From Candidatus Magnetomicrobium cryptolimnococcus (lineage in GTDB: Bacteria; Nitrospirota; Thermodesulfovibrionia; Thermodesulfovibrionales; Magnetobacteriaceae): a stretch of 64,000 nucleotides of DNA. The stretch is from assembly GCA_018606805.1 (NCBI GenBank), contig JAGYWI010000007.1, positions 83,312-147,311 of the forward strand, in the 5' to 3' direction. The notes beneath the pieces are model-generated. The model was not told the origin of the DNA and ran no database searches. It saw only the letters and a program-made list of their open reading frames with translations. Positions 9,189-18,343 of the stretch are shown here, one piece after another; within the stretch, counting starts at the first letter, position 1, and every line of letters starts with the position of its first letter. Both the position numbers and the translations under genes were made by a program.

Positions 9189-10355
9189 TTAACTTTGCCC
9201 TGGTGAATGCATGTATACTACTTTTTTTGCATCATATTCAAGGGGCACAAATATATCTAAAAATCCATCACCGTCCCAATCTGTGGTTACACTATATAGC
9301 GGGTGGCCAACTACACTAAATACATCTGGGCACTGGAAATCAGGGGCGTAACATACGGCTATATTAGCCTTATCTCCGGCAGTAGTGTCCGGGTGGTGGC
9401 TTACAACTATATCGTCTATCTTATCATTATTCATATCAGCAATATTTAATAAAAACGGAGATGATAGAACCTTTATCCTTTTAAGCTCCTTAAACTGTAA
9501 ATCGGCTCCAGTTTTTTCAATAAAGACAAGCTCATCTGCCCCATCTATAGTATATACTATTACAGGATTATTTTTACCATCTAATAAGTTAATTGGCACT
9601 GCGGCCCCCATTGAAGAATCTTCTGCATAAAATATTGGCACTGGCTTTTCAAAGCTGTTATTGCCCTTATTCCAGATTACGTATAAAACACGTTGACCAA
9701 AATCAGGCAGCAATATATCCATATTGCCATCGGCATCAATATCTGCAACAGAAACAAGCTTATTTATAAACATATTATTTATTTTAAAGTAAATACGCTC
9801 AAAAGCCATATGCCCCTGATTTATATAGATATTTACAGTACCATAACCAGTGGCAATTATGTCTTGCAAATTATCCTTATTAATATCAACACAAATCATG
9901 TGCCTAGCACGTCCTATAAACGTTAGCGTTTCATTTGCACTTGCAAAGCCACCACTACCATCACCAAGTAAAAACTGGCCAACACCGGCTTCCATCATCG
10001 GTATTATATCAATGTTACCATCATTATTTATATCAGAAGAACACATCGAGACGTTTGGTTTTGAAATATCATACTCCTTAAAATCAGCAAACTCGGTACT
10101 TCCAGTTATATTATTAAATATAACCATATGCGCTTGTTTGGATATAACGGCAACATCTTGAAACCCATTACGGTTAAAATCCCCCGCTATAACCTGCGTT
10201 ACGTGTACAAACCCAACAGGGATGTCAATGTTTTGTTGTACGACGTCATTATTTTCAGGCGTCTTTTCAACAGCCTTATCCTCAGATGAATCAGAACATG
10301 AAAATAGCCACACTACAGAAAAAAACAGCGCTATATGGAAAACAATATTTCTCAT
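9189..10355 (-). CDS. VCBS/FG-GAP repeat lipoprotein
   Basis: 388 residues. The signal sequence ends in a lipobox WLFSC with Cys20. Six FG-GAP-type repeats are visible as D-x-[ND]-x-D-G/N motifs (GDFNRNGFQDVAVI, SDINNDGNIDIIPM, VDINKDNLQDIIAT, ADIDADGNMDILLP, ADMNNDKIDDIVVS, TDWDGDGFLDIFVP), enough for a Ca2+-binding beta-propeller. It is probably outer-membrane or periplasm-anchored. The start is 6 bases after the PPIase stop, so the genes are co-transcribed. Confidence 0.88.
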   Translation of the reverse strand: MRNIVFHIALFFSVVWLFSCSDSSEDKAVEKTPENNDVVQQNIDIPVGFVHVTQVIAGDFNRNGFQDVAVISKQAHMVIFNNITGSTEFADFKEYDISKPNVSMCSSDINNDGNIDIIPMMEAGVGQFLLGDGSGGFASANETLTFIGRARHMICVDINKDNLQDIIATGYGTVNIYINQGHMAFERIYFKINNMFINKLVSVADIDADGNMDILLPDFGQRVLYVIWNKGNNSFEKPVPIFYAEDSSMGAAVPINLLDGKNNPVIVYTIDGADELVFIEKTGADLQFKELKRIKVLSSPFLLNIADMNNDKIDDIVVSHHPDTTAGDKANIAVCYAPDFQCPDVFSVVGHPLYSVTTDWDGDGFLDIFVPLEYDAKKVVYMHSPGQS

Positions 10356-10361
10356 TATTTC

Positions 10362-11258
10362 TCATTTTAAAAAATTCGGGTTAATAGTTATATTGACGCC
10401 TTTTTTGAGATTATCAATATACTGTTTAAGGTGCTCTTCATATTTTTTCATTTTTAACTTACCGCTAATAGCCACATCCGCCTGCGCGTCAAAGGGTAAT
10501 GGTTGTCCTTCTATTAACTTTTGCATATGTATAACCAATGCCCCTGTCTTTTGTTTAATAATAAAATTATCACCCTCTTTATGCTGAAAAACCACACTCT
10601 CCACATCCGGCAAAAGCCCACCGTTTGCTATCTTTACGTTAGGGGTAAAATATATCAAATCCTTAAAAGCCCCTGTCTTATACTTTTCAAGAATCTTATC
10701 ATAGGTAACGCCTTTTGATATGCCTACCTTAATGCCTTCTGCCGTTTCATGGACTTCCTCAACCGTTGGCGCTCCGTCTTTATTTTGCACTACCACCTTA
10801 AACACATCAATAATGCTCTGGTTTGGCATTTTAAAACTTTCTTTGTTTTTATCATAATAATCCTTAATCTCATCTTTTGAAACAGTTATTTTTTTATCTA
10901 TCTCCTGTTCCACTATATATTTAACAAGTGTATCCTTCTTAGCGCGTTCAAGTTTTTCTATTACTTCAGGATTTTTCTCAATACCCTTTTTAATAGCATC
11001 ACTATATAAAAGCTCATTATCAACTAATCCATCTATAAGTTTTTTCCTTTGCTCTACAGTTAAATCGGCATATCCTTTAGAATATGTCTTCTTAGCAGCC
11101 TCCTCCAGCTCCTTATCAGTAATCTTCACCGCTCCAACAGTAACAACCACCGTGTTGTCATCAAAAGGAGTAGCCATTATGCTACCCGTATTACAAAACA
11201 TAACAATAAAAATCATCCCACTTAGCCATGCAAACCTTCTAAAAAACATCTTAAACAC
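10362..11258 (-). CDS. SurA-like periplasmic peptidyl-prolyl isomerase
   Basis: About 298 residues. A GTG start at 11258 is preferred because GGAGG lies 7 bases upstream; an ATG two codons earlier (11264) is only one base from it. A signal peptide is followed by a SurA-type N-domain (VVVTVGAVKITDKELEEAAKK, then VDNELLYSDAIKKGIEKN) and a divergent parvulin domain (about 145-235). Family role: folding of outer-membrane proteins. It leads an operon with a VCBS lipoprotein and a radical SAM protein. Confidence 0.85.
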   Translation of the reverse strand: MFKMFFRRFAWLSGMIFIVMFCNTGSIMATPFDDNTVVVTVGAVKITDKELEEAAKKTYSKGYADLTVEQRKKLIDGLVDNELLYSDAIKKGIEKNPEVIEKLERAKKDTLVKYIVEQEIDKKITVSKDEIKDYYDKNKESFKMPNQSIIDVFKVVVQNKDGAPTVEEVHETAEGIKVGISKGVTYDKILEKYKTGAFKDLIYFTPNVKIANGGLLPDVESVVFQHKEGDNFIIKQKTGALVIHMQKLIEGQPLPFDAQADVAISGKLKMKKYEEHLKQYIDNLKKGVNITINPNFLK

Positions 11259-11318
11259 TTCCATGCCTCCTTTTTAAACTTAAAACACTAAACCTATATT
11301 ATACCAACAGAAATATGG

Positions 11319-11487
11319 TTTGCAAAACTTTATATCAAAGAGAAGGACTAAAAAATGAGGGCGCTGCCCTCAAACTCCCGCCAAAGATGCGGAGGCGCAC
11401 CTCCCTGGGACTTGCCCTTTTGGAATCCCCTATCTGGCAATCCATACTATATTTGTTATTTCTTTGCAAACCTAGTTTATTTGAGTA
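11319..11487. repeat. Repeat family A, copy 1
   Basis: A MITE-like element bounded by inverted GGTTTGCAAA (11319) and TTTGCAAACC (about 11464). Inside are palindromic modules in order: GAGGGC..GCCCTC, a GGAGGCGCACCTCC module and GGGACTTGCCC. The right end TTTGCAAACCTAGTTTATTT matches copy 2 at 22243. The same modules in the opposite order and strand occur at 26490, 30270 and 43018. Short open frames across these copies translate alike but are repeat artefacts, not genes. Confidence 0.85.
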
Positions 11488-12110
11488 TACATATTCTTCA
11501 AGTAATTGTAAAGCAACAATCGTCTATCTTCAAAAAAATACTGCCACGTGTTCGTCTCATAAACTTCCCATATACCACGTTTATTTAGTCTTGCTCGTCT
11601 TTCAATGCTTAAGTACTTATCATATATAAACGCACTTATATGTCTTTCTATGTAAGCTCTTTGGACAATCACAAGACCTTCAAGCAAAAGAGACTCATTA
11701 ACATCCACATCTGGTGTTTTAATAATACACGTTTCACTACTATCCACCCTAAAACCTGTAACATACACTGCAACTTGTTTACCTTTAACAACATTTTTAA
11801 TTGTTTTTACCGATTCTCCATAAATTGGTTCCATATACTGTTTATCTAAAAACTCCGGCAATCTAATACCAAAAAGCACACACATTAGCTCATCACCAGT
11901 ATTATTTTCTCTAACTACTATATTCACCCCCTTATATACTTTAACCACCACGGCATTAAAGCCTCTTTCTACTGCCTTTACCCTTCTATCGGTTTTTATT
12001 AAGGTATCACCGTAATGAAATATATACATAAAAAACATCAATAAAATCAATACCTTCACATAAGGGTTATCATTAGCTTTAGTTTTCCTTTTAGTTATAG
12101 TTTTTTTCAT
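11472..12110 (-). CDS. Staphylococcal nuclease-like (SNase/TNase fold) protein
   Basis: 212 residues from ATG 12110, where the basic stretch MKKTITKRK and a single membrane helix (VKVLILLMFFMYIF) begin; the longer open frame to 12263 crosses repeat-like sequence and is not believed. The body resembles the SNase barrel: VVVKVYKGVNIVV, then CVLFGIRLPEF with the Arg and Glu expected from nuclease motifs, YGESVKTIKNVVKGKQVAVYV, and a C-terminal RRARLNKRGIWE typical of SNase ends. It is probably a membrane-anchored nuclease facing the periplasm. Catalytic competence is uncertain because the second Arg region is divergent. Confidence 0.75.
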   Translation of the reverse strand: MKKTITKRKTKANDNPYVKVLILLMFFMYIFHYGDTLIKTDRRVKAVERGFNAVVVKVYKGVNIVVRENNTGDELMCVLFGIRLPEFLDKQYMEPIYGESVKTIKNVVKGKQVAVYVTGFRVDSSETCIIKTPDVDVNESLLLEGLVIVQRAYIERHISAFIYDKYLSIERRARLNKRGIWEVYETNTWQYFFEDRRLLLYNYLKNMYTQIN

Positions 12111-12326
12111 AAAAACTACCAACAAATAAAGATAAGTACCTAAGCAAAAGTAATCATAGGTACTAGCCTGTGGTTCAAAAATTGAAGAGGTGCACCCTTG
12201 CACTTTGGAGGGAGGCTTGAGGGGGAATATGTAGTATGTGCATATAAAAAGTTTCCCACTCAAAAGTCCTCTCCTTACTTATATACTATAGAAGTACAAA
12301 GTGTGGACAGCACTATTACTGTGTTT

Positions 12327-12800
12327 TCAATAATAACCACCTGCTAACTGTCGAATATGATACCAACGTCCATCTTTTTGCTTAACCCACAAATCAACCA
12401 ATTGCATCTGCATAGTTTTAGGCACTGGAAATGGTGCTGTCGGATAAGAATAGCTGTATTTAACTGTTGCAGGTGTAAACCCCAGCGTACCTGAGCCTTC
12501 TTCCCCAATTTTAACAATTTCAAAATCATTTATATAAAGAGTATCGCCGCCAAAGCCACTTAGATATTTTTCTTTTGTAGCAATTTTTTTATAATAGATA
12601 TTTTCATATAAATATGCTAATTCCATCTTATTTTCTTTTTTATATTGCCAATACTTTTTGACAGCTTCTTCAAGGGTTTCCTTTTTTAGTCTTCCATCTG
12701 ATGACACACTAGTACACGAAACAGCAAAGGTTAAAACCCAAACAATATATACTAATAATATAGCAATTTTTATAGGTATAGAAAAGACTTTTAAATTCAT
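12327..12800 (-). CDS. Small lipoprotein of unknown function
   Basis: 157 residues with a hydrophobic signal ending FAVSC, a plausible lipobox at Cys29. The mature part has Lys/Glu helices and ends in a small beta domain with DLWVKQKDGRWYHI, like NTF2-like or DUF4878-type periplasmic domains. No family is certain. It follows the secreted protein 12880-14424 after a strong terminator, so it is probably expressed separately. Confidence 0.7.
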   Translation of the reverse strand: MNLKVFSIPIKIAILLVYIVWVLTFAVSCTSVSSDGRLKKETLEEAVKKYWQYKKENKMELAYLYENIYYKKIATKEKYLSGFGGDTLYINDFEIVKIGEEGSGTLGFTPATVKYSYSYPTAPFPVPKTMQMQLVDLWVKQKDGRWYHIRQLAGGYY

Positions 12801-12813
12801 ACATTCACCTCAT

Positions 12814-12845
12814 AAAAAAAAGAAGACCTCCCTAAAGAGGCCTTC
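12814..12845 (-). terminator. Rho-independent terminator of the secreted-protein gene
   Basis: On the minus strand a stem GAAGGCCTC / GGAGGTCTTC (one mismatch, short loop) is followed by eight T residues, 35 bases after the stop codon at 12880. Confidence 0.85.
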
Positions 12846-12879
12846 CCTTCCTTTATTAACAAAACTCCTTGAATCTCAA

Positions 12880-14424
12880 TTAGAAACCAATCTGGCGTAC
12901 GTCATCAGCAATCCACTGACCGCTTATCTGAGTTATACCGTCTATATCGAGCGGTCCGGTAAATGCGGTTGCGCCATAGAGGTTAAACACGTTGATGTTG
13001 ATACGGTTTCTTACGATAGGATACATATCCTGTCTTACACCCTGGTCAATTATATAGGAAAAACCAAACATCGGTGCAGCAGTAGCCAATCTTACAGTAC
13101 CGTTATATATACCCTTATGCTCAATTTCACCATCAAAGATAGTTGAAGCATTGGTACCTTCTAATATTATACGACCAACTTCACCCGCTGTAACGCGCTT
13201 TGTTGAAACCGTTGATTCGTTATCATCGAAGGCATATACTTCCATAGACCTTGCAGTGCTGCCAAAGAAGGTGCTATAAGTGTATGGGTTTTCATATGTT
13301 GAGTTACTTGCAGGTGCTACAGTAACGATTGTTGTTGTGGTGTTAGCACCAGTGCTTCTGTCATCAGCAGCAAATCTTGCCCAATAATAACCTTCCTGAT
13401 TAACAGCATCAGGCTCAACAGCAGCACCGAGGGCACGATAAGGTATACCATTTGTACAAGTAGTTGACCTACCCTGCGCAACATTTGACGGTGTTTCTGG
13501 GTCTAAGCCGATAGCAATACCACCCAATACTACGTTATCAGTAATAAGGAGCTCTGGAGCCTGTATAAGGATACCACCCGGATTATCGTCTCTAAGCGTG
13601 GTTGTCCCACCAAAGCCGGACGGAGTACTTGAACAGAAGCCATCAGGACCGGTTATTGAAACAAAGCCTACACCATTACTTGTGGTTGCAGCAACAGCCT
13701 GACCGGTCTGAATCTTATTAATGTTCATAAAGCCCTGAAGCATTGCACCGTTCATAGCATAAGCTGACTCTGTGTTTAACATAGCACTGCTGATGTAAAT
13801 AAGGTCTGGTAATACGGTAGCAGTATTAGCATATGAGCTTGTCTGCTTTGCTGTCATAGAAGAATTATCTTCTTTTGTAGCATTAGCCCATAATGCCTGA
13901 ATAGGTGCTGCAGCACCTGCACCGCTGTTAGCCTGTGCTCTGTAAAGCTCTACAGCGTTAGCATCTGTAGTAGCAGATGATACGTTAGTAACAGCAACTG
14001 TACCATAACCATAGTTAAGAGAGCTGCCACTTACCATATTAAACTGAAGCCTATCAGCAGTGTAACAAATCCCATCACCTGTTTCGCCAGGTACAAGCTT
14101 AATTAAAGCATTGTCAGTAGTATCTGCTGTAACGTTTATACCATAGTGATCAAGCTCTGTAAGTGAGCAAACATAGTCAAAAAGGTGATTACTGTCTTTG
14201 TCATAAAAAACAATATGCACATCAAGTGCGCCACTTACATTCAAGTTGCTTGCAACATTATGAATATCCACATAAGTATGCTGGCCACCACTACCTGCTT
14301 CCCAGTAGAATATTCCAGCGCCACCAGGTAAATTTTCAAGCGCTGATGTCGCTGCCTGAGCCATCCCCTGACCCATTACAGCGATCATAAGCATTAGTAA
14401 AAAAACAAGAAGTTTACTCTTCAT
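12880..14424 (-). CDS. Large secreted protein of unknown family
   Basis: 514 residues with a clean signal peptide (cleavage near GMAQA-A). The mature protein is rich in Ala, Thr, Asn, Gly and Ser, has few Lys, and shows short beta-type segments; GIFYWEAGSGGQHTYVDIHN and YTADRLQFNMVSGSS are characteristic stretches. A similar N-terminal theme occurs in exported beta-rich proteins of sediment bacteria, but I do not recognise a named family. AGGAGG 7 bases before the ATG, a consensus promoter, a 235-base leader and a strong terminator suggest high expression. An S-layer or surface-matrix role is a guess. Confidence 0.8.
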   Translation of the reverse strand: MKSKLLVFLLMLMIAVMGQGMAQAATSALENLPGGAGIFYWEAGSGGQHTYVDIHNVASNLNVSGALDVHIVFYDKDSNHLFDYVCSLTELDHYGINVTADTTDNALIKLVPGETGDGICYTADRLQFNMVSGSSLNYGYGTVAVTNVSSATTDANAVELYRAQANSGAGAAAPIQALWANATKEDNSSMTAKQTSSYANTATVLPDLIYISSAMLNTESAYAMNGAMLQGFMNINKIQTGQAVAATTSNGVGFVSITGPDGFCSSTPSGFGGTTTLRDDNPGGILIQAPELLITDNVVLGGIAIGLDPETPSNVAQGRSTTCTNGIPYRALGAAVEPDAVNQEGYYWARFAADDRSTGANTTTTIVTVAPASNSTYENPYTYSTFFGSTARSMEVYAFDDNESTVSTKRVTAGEVGRIILEGTNASTIFDGEIEHKGIYNGTVRLATAAPMFGFSYIIDQGVRQDMYPIVRNRININVFNLYGATAFTGPLDIDGITQISGQWIADDVRQIGF

Positions 14425-14664
14425 TCCTAATCCTCCTTAGTTGTTTTCGCATAGCTATGCCATGCTTTTTAAACATTTTTATAACAGCTAAAAGCCTTTA
14501 ATTACCTTGAGCTTATCACCCCCTTAACGTTAAGATGGACACTTCCCCATCCTTTGTTTTTCATGCCTTTCAGTCTAATGTATAAATACATTTCACCCAT
14601 ACAAATATGATTTGTTTAATTCGCATAACCTTAACATTATATCACAACACAACTATAAGTTAAG
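14425..14664 (-). promoter_or_regulatory. Long structured 5' leader of the secreted-protein gene
   Basis: About 235 bases lie between the predicted start of transcription and the ATG. On the minus strand the leader holds two inverted repeats (ACAAAT-CAT-ATTTGT and AATGTAT-TT-ATACATT), a GGATGG..CCATC stem, and near the end a perfect 12-bp palindrome GCATAGCTATGC at 14449-14460 just before the ribosome site. It matches no riboswitch I know. Together with 14665-14926 this fills the 502-bp gene-free stretch; the part beyond 14700 holds nothing recognisable. Confidence 0.45.
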
Positions 14665-14694
14665 TTTATAACAAATCTTCTCCTCAAATGTCAA
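14665..14694 (-). promoter_or_regulatory. Sigma-70-type promoter
   Basis: Perfect -35 box TTGACA (14689-14694) and -10 box TATAAA (14665-14670) with an 18-base spacer, reading toward the secreted-protein gene at 14424. Confidence 0.7.
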
Positions 14695-14926
14695 GCTATT
14701 TTTAGCTCCATTGAAGTCCAACTCCCTCACTATCATGCCCGTTTTCTACCATCCTTTCCATACACATATCAAATGCAGTCAAGATATTTATAGCAATTAA
14801 CATGCCAACTCTTTTACATTGCTAAGTTACTGTTATTAAAGAACTTTTTTGCCATCACTGTGTTTTTTTAGACACACTCAGTTGTTATTTTTCAATACCA
14901 TTTAAACATCATAGTATACATCTTGG

Positions 14927-15679
14927 TTATTGATTAAACTCCTTTTTATAGGATAACCACTCTGGCAGCATTTCCTGTTCCTTTTCCCTTACCTCTATGA
15001 AAGCCTCGGCATATTTACAGGATTTACCTAATGTCAAAGTTCTGAATCGGTTTAGAGACATCACAATATCAAGATAATTTCCAACCCTCAACTGGCTCTT
15101 ATAAGCCTTCATGGCCTTCCACTTGGTCTTTGCCACTGCTGTAATGTCCACTAAGCAGTTCGGTCTAAAAGGCACTGTTACTTCATAAAAAAACAGGCTA
15201 AACCCATATTCTTTTTGTAACTTCATGGCTATCATTGCCGTTACACGATGGTCCGGATTAAGCTCTATACAAGATGGACAATACAAAACATCGAAGGCAC
15301 CTATTATAAGGCTCAAATCATCAAAAATAGCCTCTTTGTGGCCTAAAAGCCCTCTATCTGGATACCTCAAAAACCGGTATTTATCTATACCTAATACCTT
15401 CATAGCCATAATCGCCTCTTTTTCCCTCAAATACGAATAAGCACTTACATGCGAATCATCATATGTAATGGAAGAAAGCTCGTGTTTAGGTTCAGCCTTG
15501 TCCCCGCTTGTCAAAAATATGACAGTAACTTCACTACCTTGACTTTTTAACATATTAATAGTTGCCCCACAACCAAGTGTTTCATCATCCGGATGGGGCG
15601 ACAGTACAAGTACAGTCTTTCCTGCCGGCTTTTCAGCATAAAAAGGCACTATTCTACCTTCTTCTATTGCCTCGTACAT
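14927..15679 (-). CDS. PIG-L/LmbE family deacetylase
   Basis: 250 residues with the zinc-site motif SPHPDDETLGCGAT near residue 33 (consensus PHPDDE) and the later ELNPDHRVT (His ligand). PIG-L enzymes remove N-acetyl groups from sugars. It ends a run of glycosyltransferases and starts 12 bases after the GT2 gene stop, so it probably de-acetylates a sugar in the same surface glycan. Confidence 0.9.
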   Translation of the reverse strand: MYEAIEEGRIVPFYAEKPAGKTVLVLSPHPDDETLGCGATINMLKSQGSEVTVIFLTSGDKAEPKHELSSITYDDSHVSAYSYLREKEAIMAMKVLGIDKYRFLRYPDRGLLGHKEAIFDDLSLIIGAFDVLYCPSCIELNPDHRVTAMIAMKLQKEYGFSLFFYEVTVPFRPNCLVDITAVAKTKWKAMKAYKSQLRVGNYLDIVMSLNRFRTLTLGKSCKYAEAFIEVREKEQEMLPEWLSYKKEFNQ

Positions 15680-15690
15680 ATCACTTTACC

Positions 15691-16494
15691 TTACACACCT
15701 TTTAGCCCACTCCTCACTTTTTTGCCTATATAGTGCTTCCGATAAAACCGATACAGCCCTTTATAAAACTCTATCTTCTTACGAAAGCCCAGCCTGTTAA
15801 CACTTGCCCCCTCATGGTGCATAGCCCGCGCCCACGTACAAAGATATATTTTATAGTTAGTAGCCGTGTATAATCTGTAACACCAGTCAACATCATTAAA
15901 AAAAATTGGAAAACTCTCATCCATAGGCCCAACTTGAAACCAGCAATGACGCCTAATCAACAAAGCTGACGCCATCGGCTGCATAACAACCCTACTGCCA
16001 GAAAGATGCTCCATCGGTGTTAGTTTCCATTTTTTATATGGTCCACACCTGCCAATATTAAACTGTTGCAAAAGTAACGCAGACGGTGTTGGAAAACGGC
16101 GACACGAAATCTGTAGCTCCCCGTTTGGATAATATAATAGCGGCGATACAGCCCCTGCCTGACTCCTGCCCTCCAAATACAACACAAGGTTTCTCACCGT
16201 ATCTGTATAGAGCTTAACATCGTTGTTTAATAAAAATATCAACTCACCACTTGCAAGCGCTACACCCTTATTTACAGCCCTTGCATAACCTTCGTTTTTT
16301 TTATTTTGAATCCACTCAACCCTATTACCAAATATCTGTTTAACATACGCATAGCTGCCATCGCTTGAGGCATTATCCACCACAATGACTTGCTTATTAA
16401 GCGCCCCTTTTGATGATAAAATTGAACTAAGACACTCACCTAAGAGTACCTTATGATTCCAGTTCGGTATTACAAAAGATATAAGTTTTTCCAT
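15691..16494 (-). CDS. Glycosyltransferase family 2 (rhamnosyltransferase-like)
   Basis: 267 residues with a GT-A fold: start VIPNWNHKVLLGECLSSI, VVDNASSDGS, and LNNDVKL as the DxD-type site. The middle LLYYPNGELQISCRRFPTP and FPIFFNDVDWCYRL are typical of WcaA/rhamnosyltransferase-like GT2 enzymes. It is co-transcribed with its neighbours (14-base gap upstream, 11 downstream). Confidence 0.9.
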   Translation of the reverse strand: MEKLISFVIPNWNHKVLLGECLSSILSSKGALNKQVIVVDNASSDGSYAYVKQIFGNRVEWIQNKKNEGYARAVNKGVALASGELIFLLNNDVKLYTDTVRNLVLYLEGRSQAGAVSPLLYYPNGELQISCRRFPTPSALLLQQFNIGRCGPYKKWKLTPMEHLSGSRVVMQPMASALLIRRHCWFQVGPMDESFPIFFNDVDWCYRLYTATNYKIYLCTWARAMHHEGASVNRLGFRKKIEFYKGLYRFYRKHYIGKKVRSGLKGV

Positions 16495-16508
16495 ACGAAC
16501 ACTCTTTG

Positions 16509-18203
16509 TTAAAGATTAAGGCTTAAGTCCTCCCTGTCTTTTGTTAGATTTGGATTATAAAAAGGGTCTCCTTCTTCAAAAAAAACCTTCCATTTGCTCT
16601 TAAAATATTGGGATTCTTTAATCAATCGCTGCCTCTTTGCTCCCCAAAGGTCATAGCCCCTGCTTTTCGACTCATAATGTATAAATTGCCCATAAGGTGT
16701 CCACACGTTAATAAGCTCGTTACCTATAAACTTAAGACAAATATCCACATCATTGTATGAAAGGGCAAGCCTACTATCAAAACCACCAACACTTAAAAAT
16801 ACCTTACGCCTCACCATCAAGCATGCCCCTGTAACAGCCGACACATTGCAAACCACCTTAAGACCCAAAGCCCCCTTATCACCTTCCCTCATACCTTTAT
16901 ACAAATGCCCGGCTACAGAACAAATCCCAACAGCAATACCTCCATGCTGCACAGTGCCATCAGGATAATAAAGCTTACAACCAACCGCCCCCACGTCCTC
17001 ACGCACTGCATAGGTAAGCATCTCACCAAGCGAACCACTCTCTATAAGTTGCGTATCGTTATTTAAAAATAAAATAACATCCCCGTTAGCATATCCCACA
17101 GCATAATTATTAATATCTGAAAAATTAAATTTTCCTTTATACTCTAATAGCCTCACAACTGATATTTTTCTTAATTTATCATATAACCTAAAAGTATCAT
17201 CCAACCGACTACCGTTTTCAATAATCAAAAATTCGATATTTTTATAGGTTGAACCTTGCAAAATAGACTCAACACAGCGTTTTAACATTTGCCCATTATC
17301 CCTATTTGGTATTATGATAGAAATAAGTGGCAATACATTTAATTTATAAGAAATCCTATACTTACCAGCACTAACATGGCTTACCTCGCCATCAAGGGCA
17401 ACACGCCTCAGGTGCTCCTTTAAGTATATGACACCATCATCGTAGCTACACATATCAGCCGTCTTTAAATGGTATAAAATTTTTGGAATACGTATAATTT
17501 TTCTTGCATTTTCAGTTGCATAAAGTATAAATCCATAATTTATTTTACTACCTAAAAAAGAGATAGACTTCTCAAACACACCCCTTTCCATAACCACAAA
17601 ATTTGAAATATAGTTGTAGCTCCTAAGCATATCTACTGACCAGCATGGTTTAAAGTGTGGGTTTAACCGCTTTCCACAACTATCAAGAAAATCACTATCA
17701 CTATATAAAAAGTCAACCACACTGTCTTTCTTAACTACAATAGCAAGCTCATACAGGGCAAAAGGCGCTAAAACCATATTCTCATCAAAAACTATTATAT
17801 ACCGCCCATTTGCAACTAAAAACAACTCTTTATACACATCACCATGTCTAACATTCGTTAAAACTTTTAAACGCTCTATCCCACCCAACACATCTTCATA
17901 CCCTGTGCAAAAGACACACAACTCCCATTCATCATAAGTTTGCTTAATAATTGATTTAATTAGTTCCGTAACTTGTTGCCTATCCATTAAATTATTCAAG
18001 TTCAATAAAATACTGAAAAACGGTTTTTCAACCATTAACTGAACAATTTCTCTTTGCTGTATGAGGACATTGTCATCAGGCTCATTAAGCTCAGTCCACT
18101 TGGTATAAGGCTCACTACCATAATAGAAAAAATAACTTATCTTCCGATATAAAAACCGAAGTACACGAAATAATCCTCTAATAAATACTATCATATTGTA
18201 CAT
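16509..18203 (-). CDS. Glycosyltransferase family 2, O-antigen type
   Basis: 564 residues. The C-terminal half is a full GT-A domain (PLISIIIPNRDNGQMLKRC, FLIIENGS, LFLNNDTQL as DxD-type site, YNDVDICLKF). The N-terminal half is a degenerate GT2-like domain (PFFSILLNLNNLMDRQ, IIVFDENMVL), as in long O-antigen biosynthesis glycosyltransferases. One basic hydrophobic N-terminal stretch may contact the membrane. Upstream is a 140-bp gap with a repeat fragment. Confidence 0.88.
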   Translation of the reverse strand: MYNMIVFIRGLFRVLRFLYRKISYFFYYGSEPYTKWTELNEPDDNVLIQQREIVQLMVEKPFFSILLNLNNLMDRQQVTELIKSIIKQTYDEWELCVFCTGYEDVLGGIERLKVLTNVRHGDVYKELFLVANGRYIIVFDENMVLAPFALYELAIVVKKDSVVDFLYSDSDFLDSCGKRLNPHFKPCWSVDMLRSYNYISNFVVMERGVFEKSISFLGSKINYGFILYATENARKIIRIPKILYHLKTADMCSYDDGVIYLKEHLRRVALDGEVSHVSAGKYRISYKLNVLPLISIIIPNRDNGQMLKRCVESILQGSTYKNIEFLIIENGSRLDDTFRLYDKLRKISVVRLLEYKGKFNFSDINNYAVGYANGDVILFLNNDTQLIESGSLGEMLTYAVREDVGAVGCKLYYPDGTVQHGGIAVGICSVAGHLYKGMREGDKGALGLKVVCNVSAVTGACLMVRRKVFLSVGGFDSRLALSYNDVDICLKFIGNELINVWTPYGQFIHYESKSRGYDLWGAKRQRLIKESQYFKSKWKVFFEEGDPFYNPNLTKDREDLSLNL

Positions 18204-18243
18204 TATATTGGATTAAAAATAAGGAAACAAATAAATAGTGAGG

Positions 18244-18340
18244 GGCGCTGCCCCAATGCTATTAAGCTAAGGAAAGGAAAGAACATGTAGAAACCTTTTT
18301 GAAAAGGGTTCTCCCAACTCTTCCTTCAGTTTTATAAAAA
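18244..18340. repeat. Partial copy of repeat family B inside the glycan cluster
   Basis: It contains GGGGCGCTGCCCCAATGCTATTAAGC, i.e. the family B end (CAATGCCATTAAGTTAAG) next to a GCGC palindrome, and then a weak AACCTTTTTGAAAAGGGTT hairpin like the family's GGGGGAAAACCC core. The same end and module lie inverted at 2966-2997. Confidence 0.6.
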
Positions 18341-18343
18341 CAA

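Noticed and set aside
11265..11640. tRNA or other structured RNA in the palindromic stretch
   Set aside because: Stems belong to repeat family A; no cloverleaf was found here or elsewhere in the window.
14440..14470. Sigma-54 promoter TGGCAT...TGC
   Set aside because: The GG-to-GC spacing is 9 instead of 10, and a good sigma-70 promoter lies upstream.
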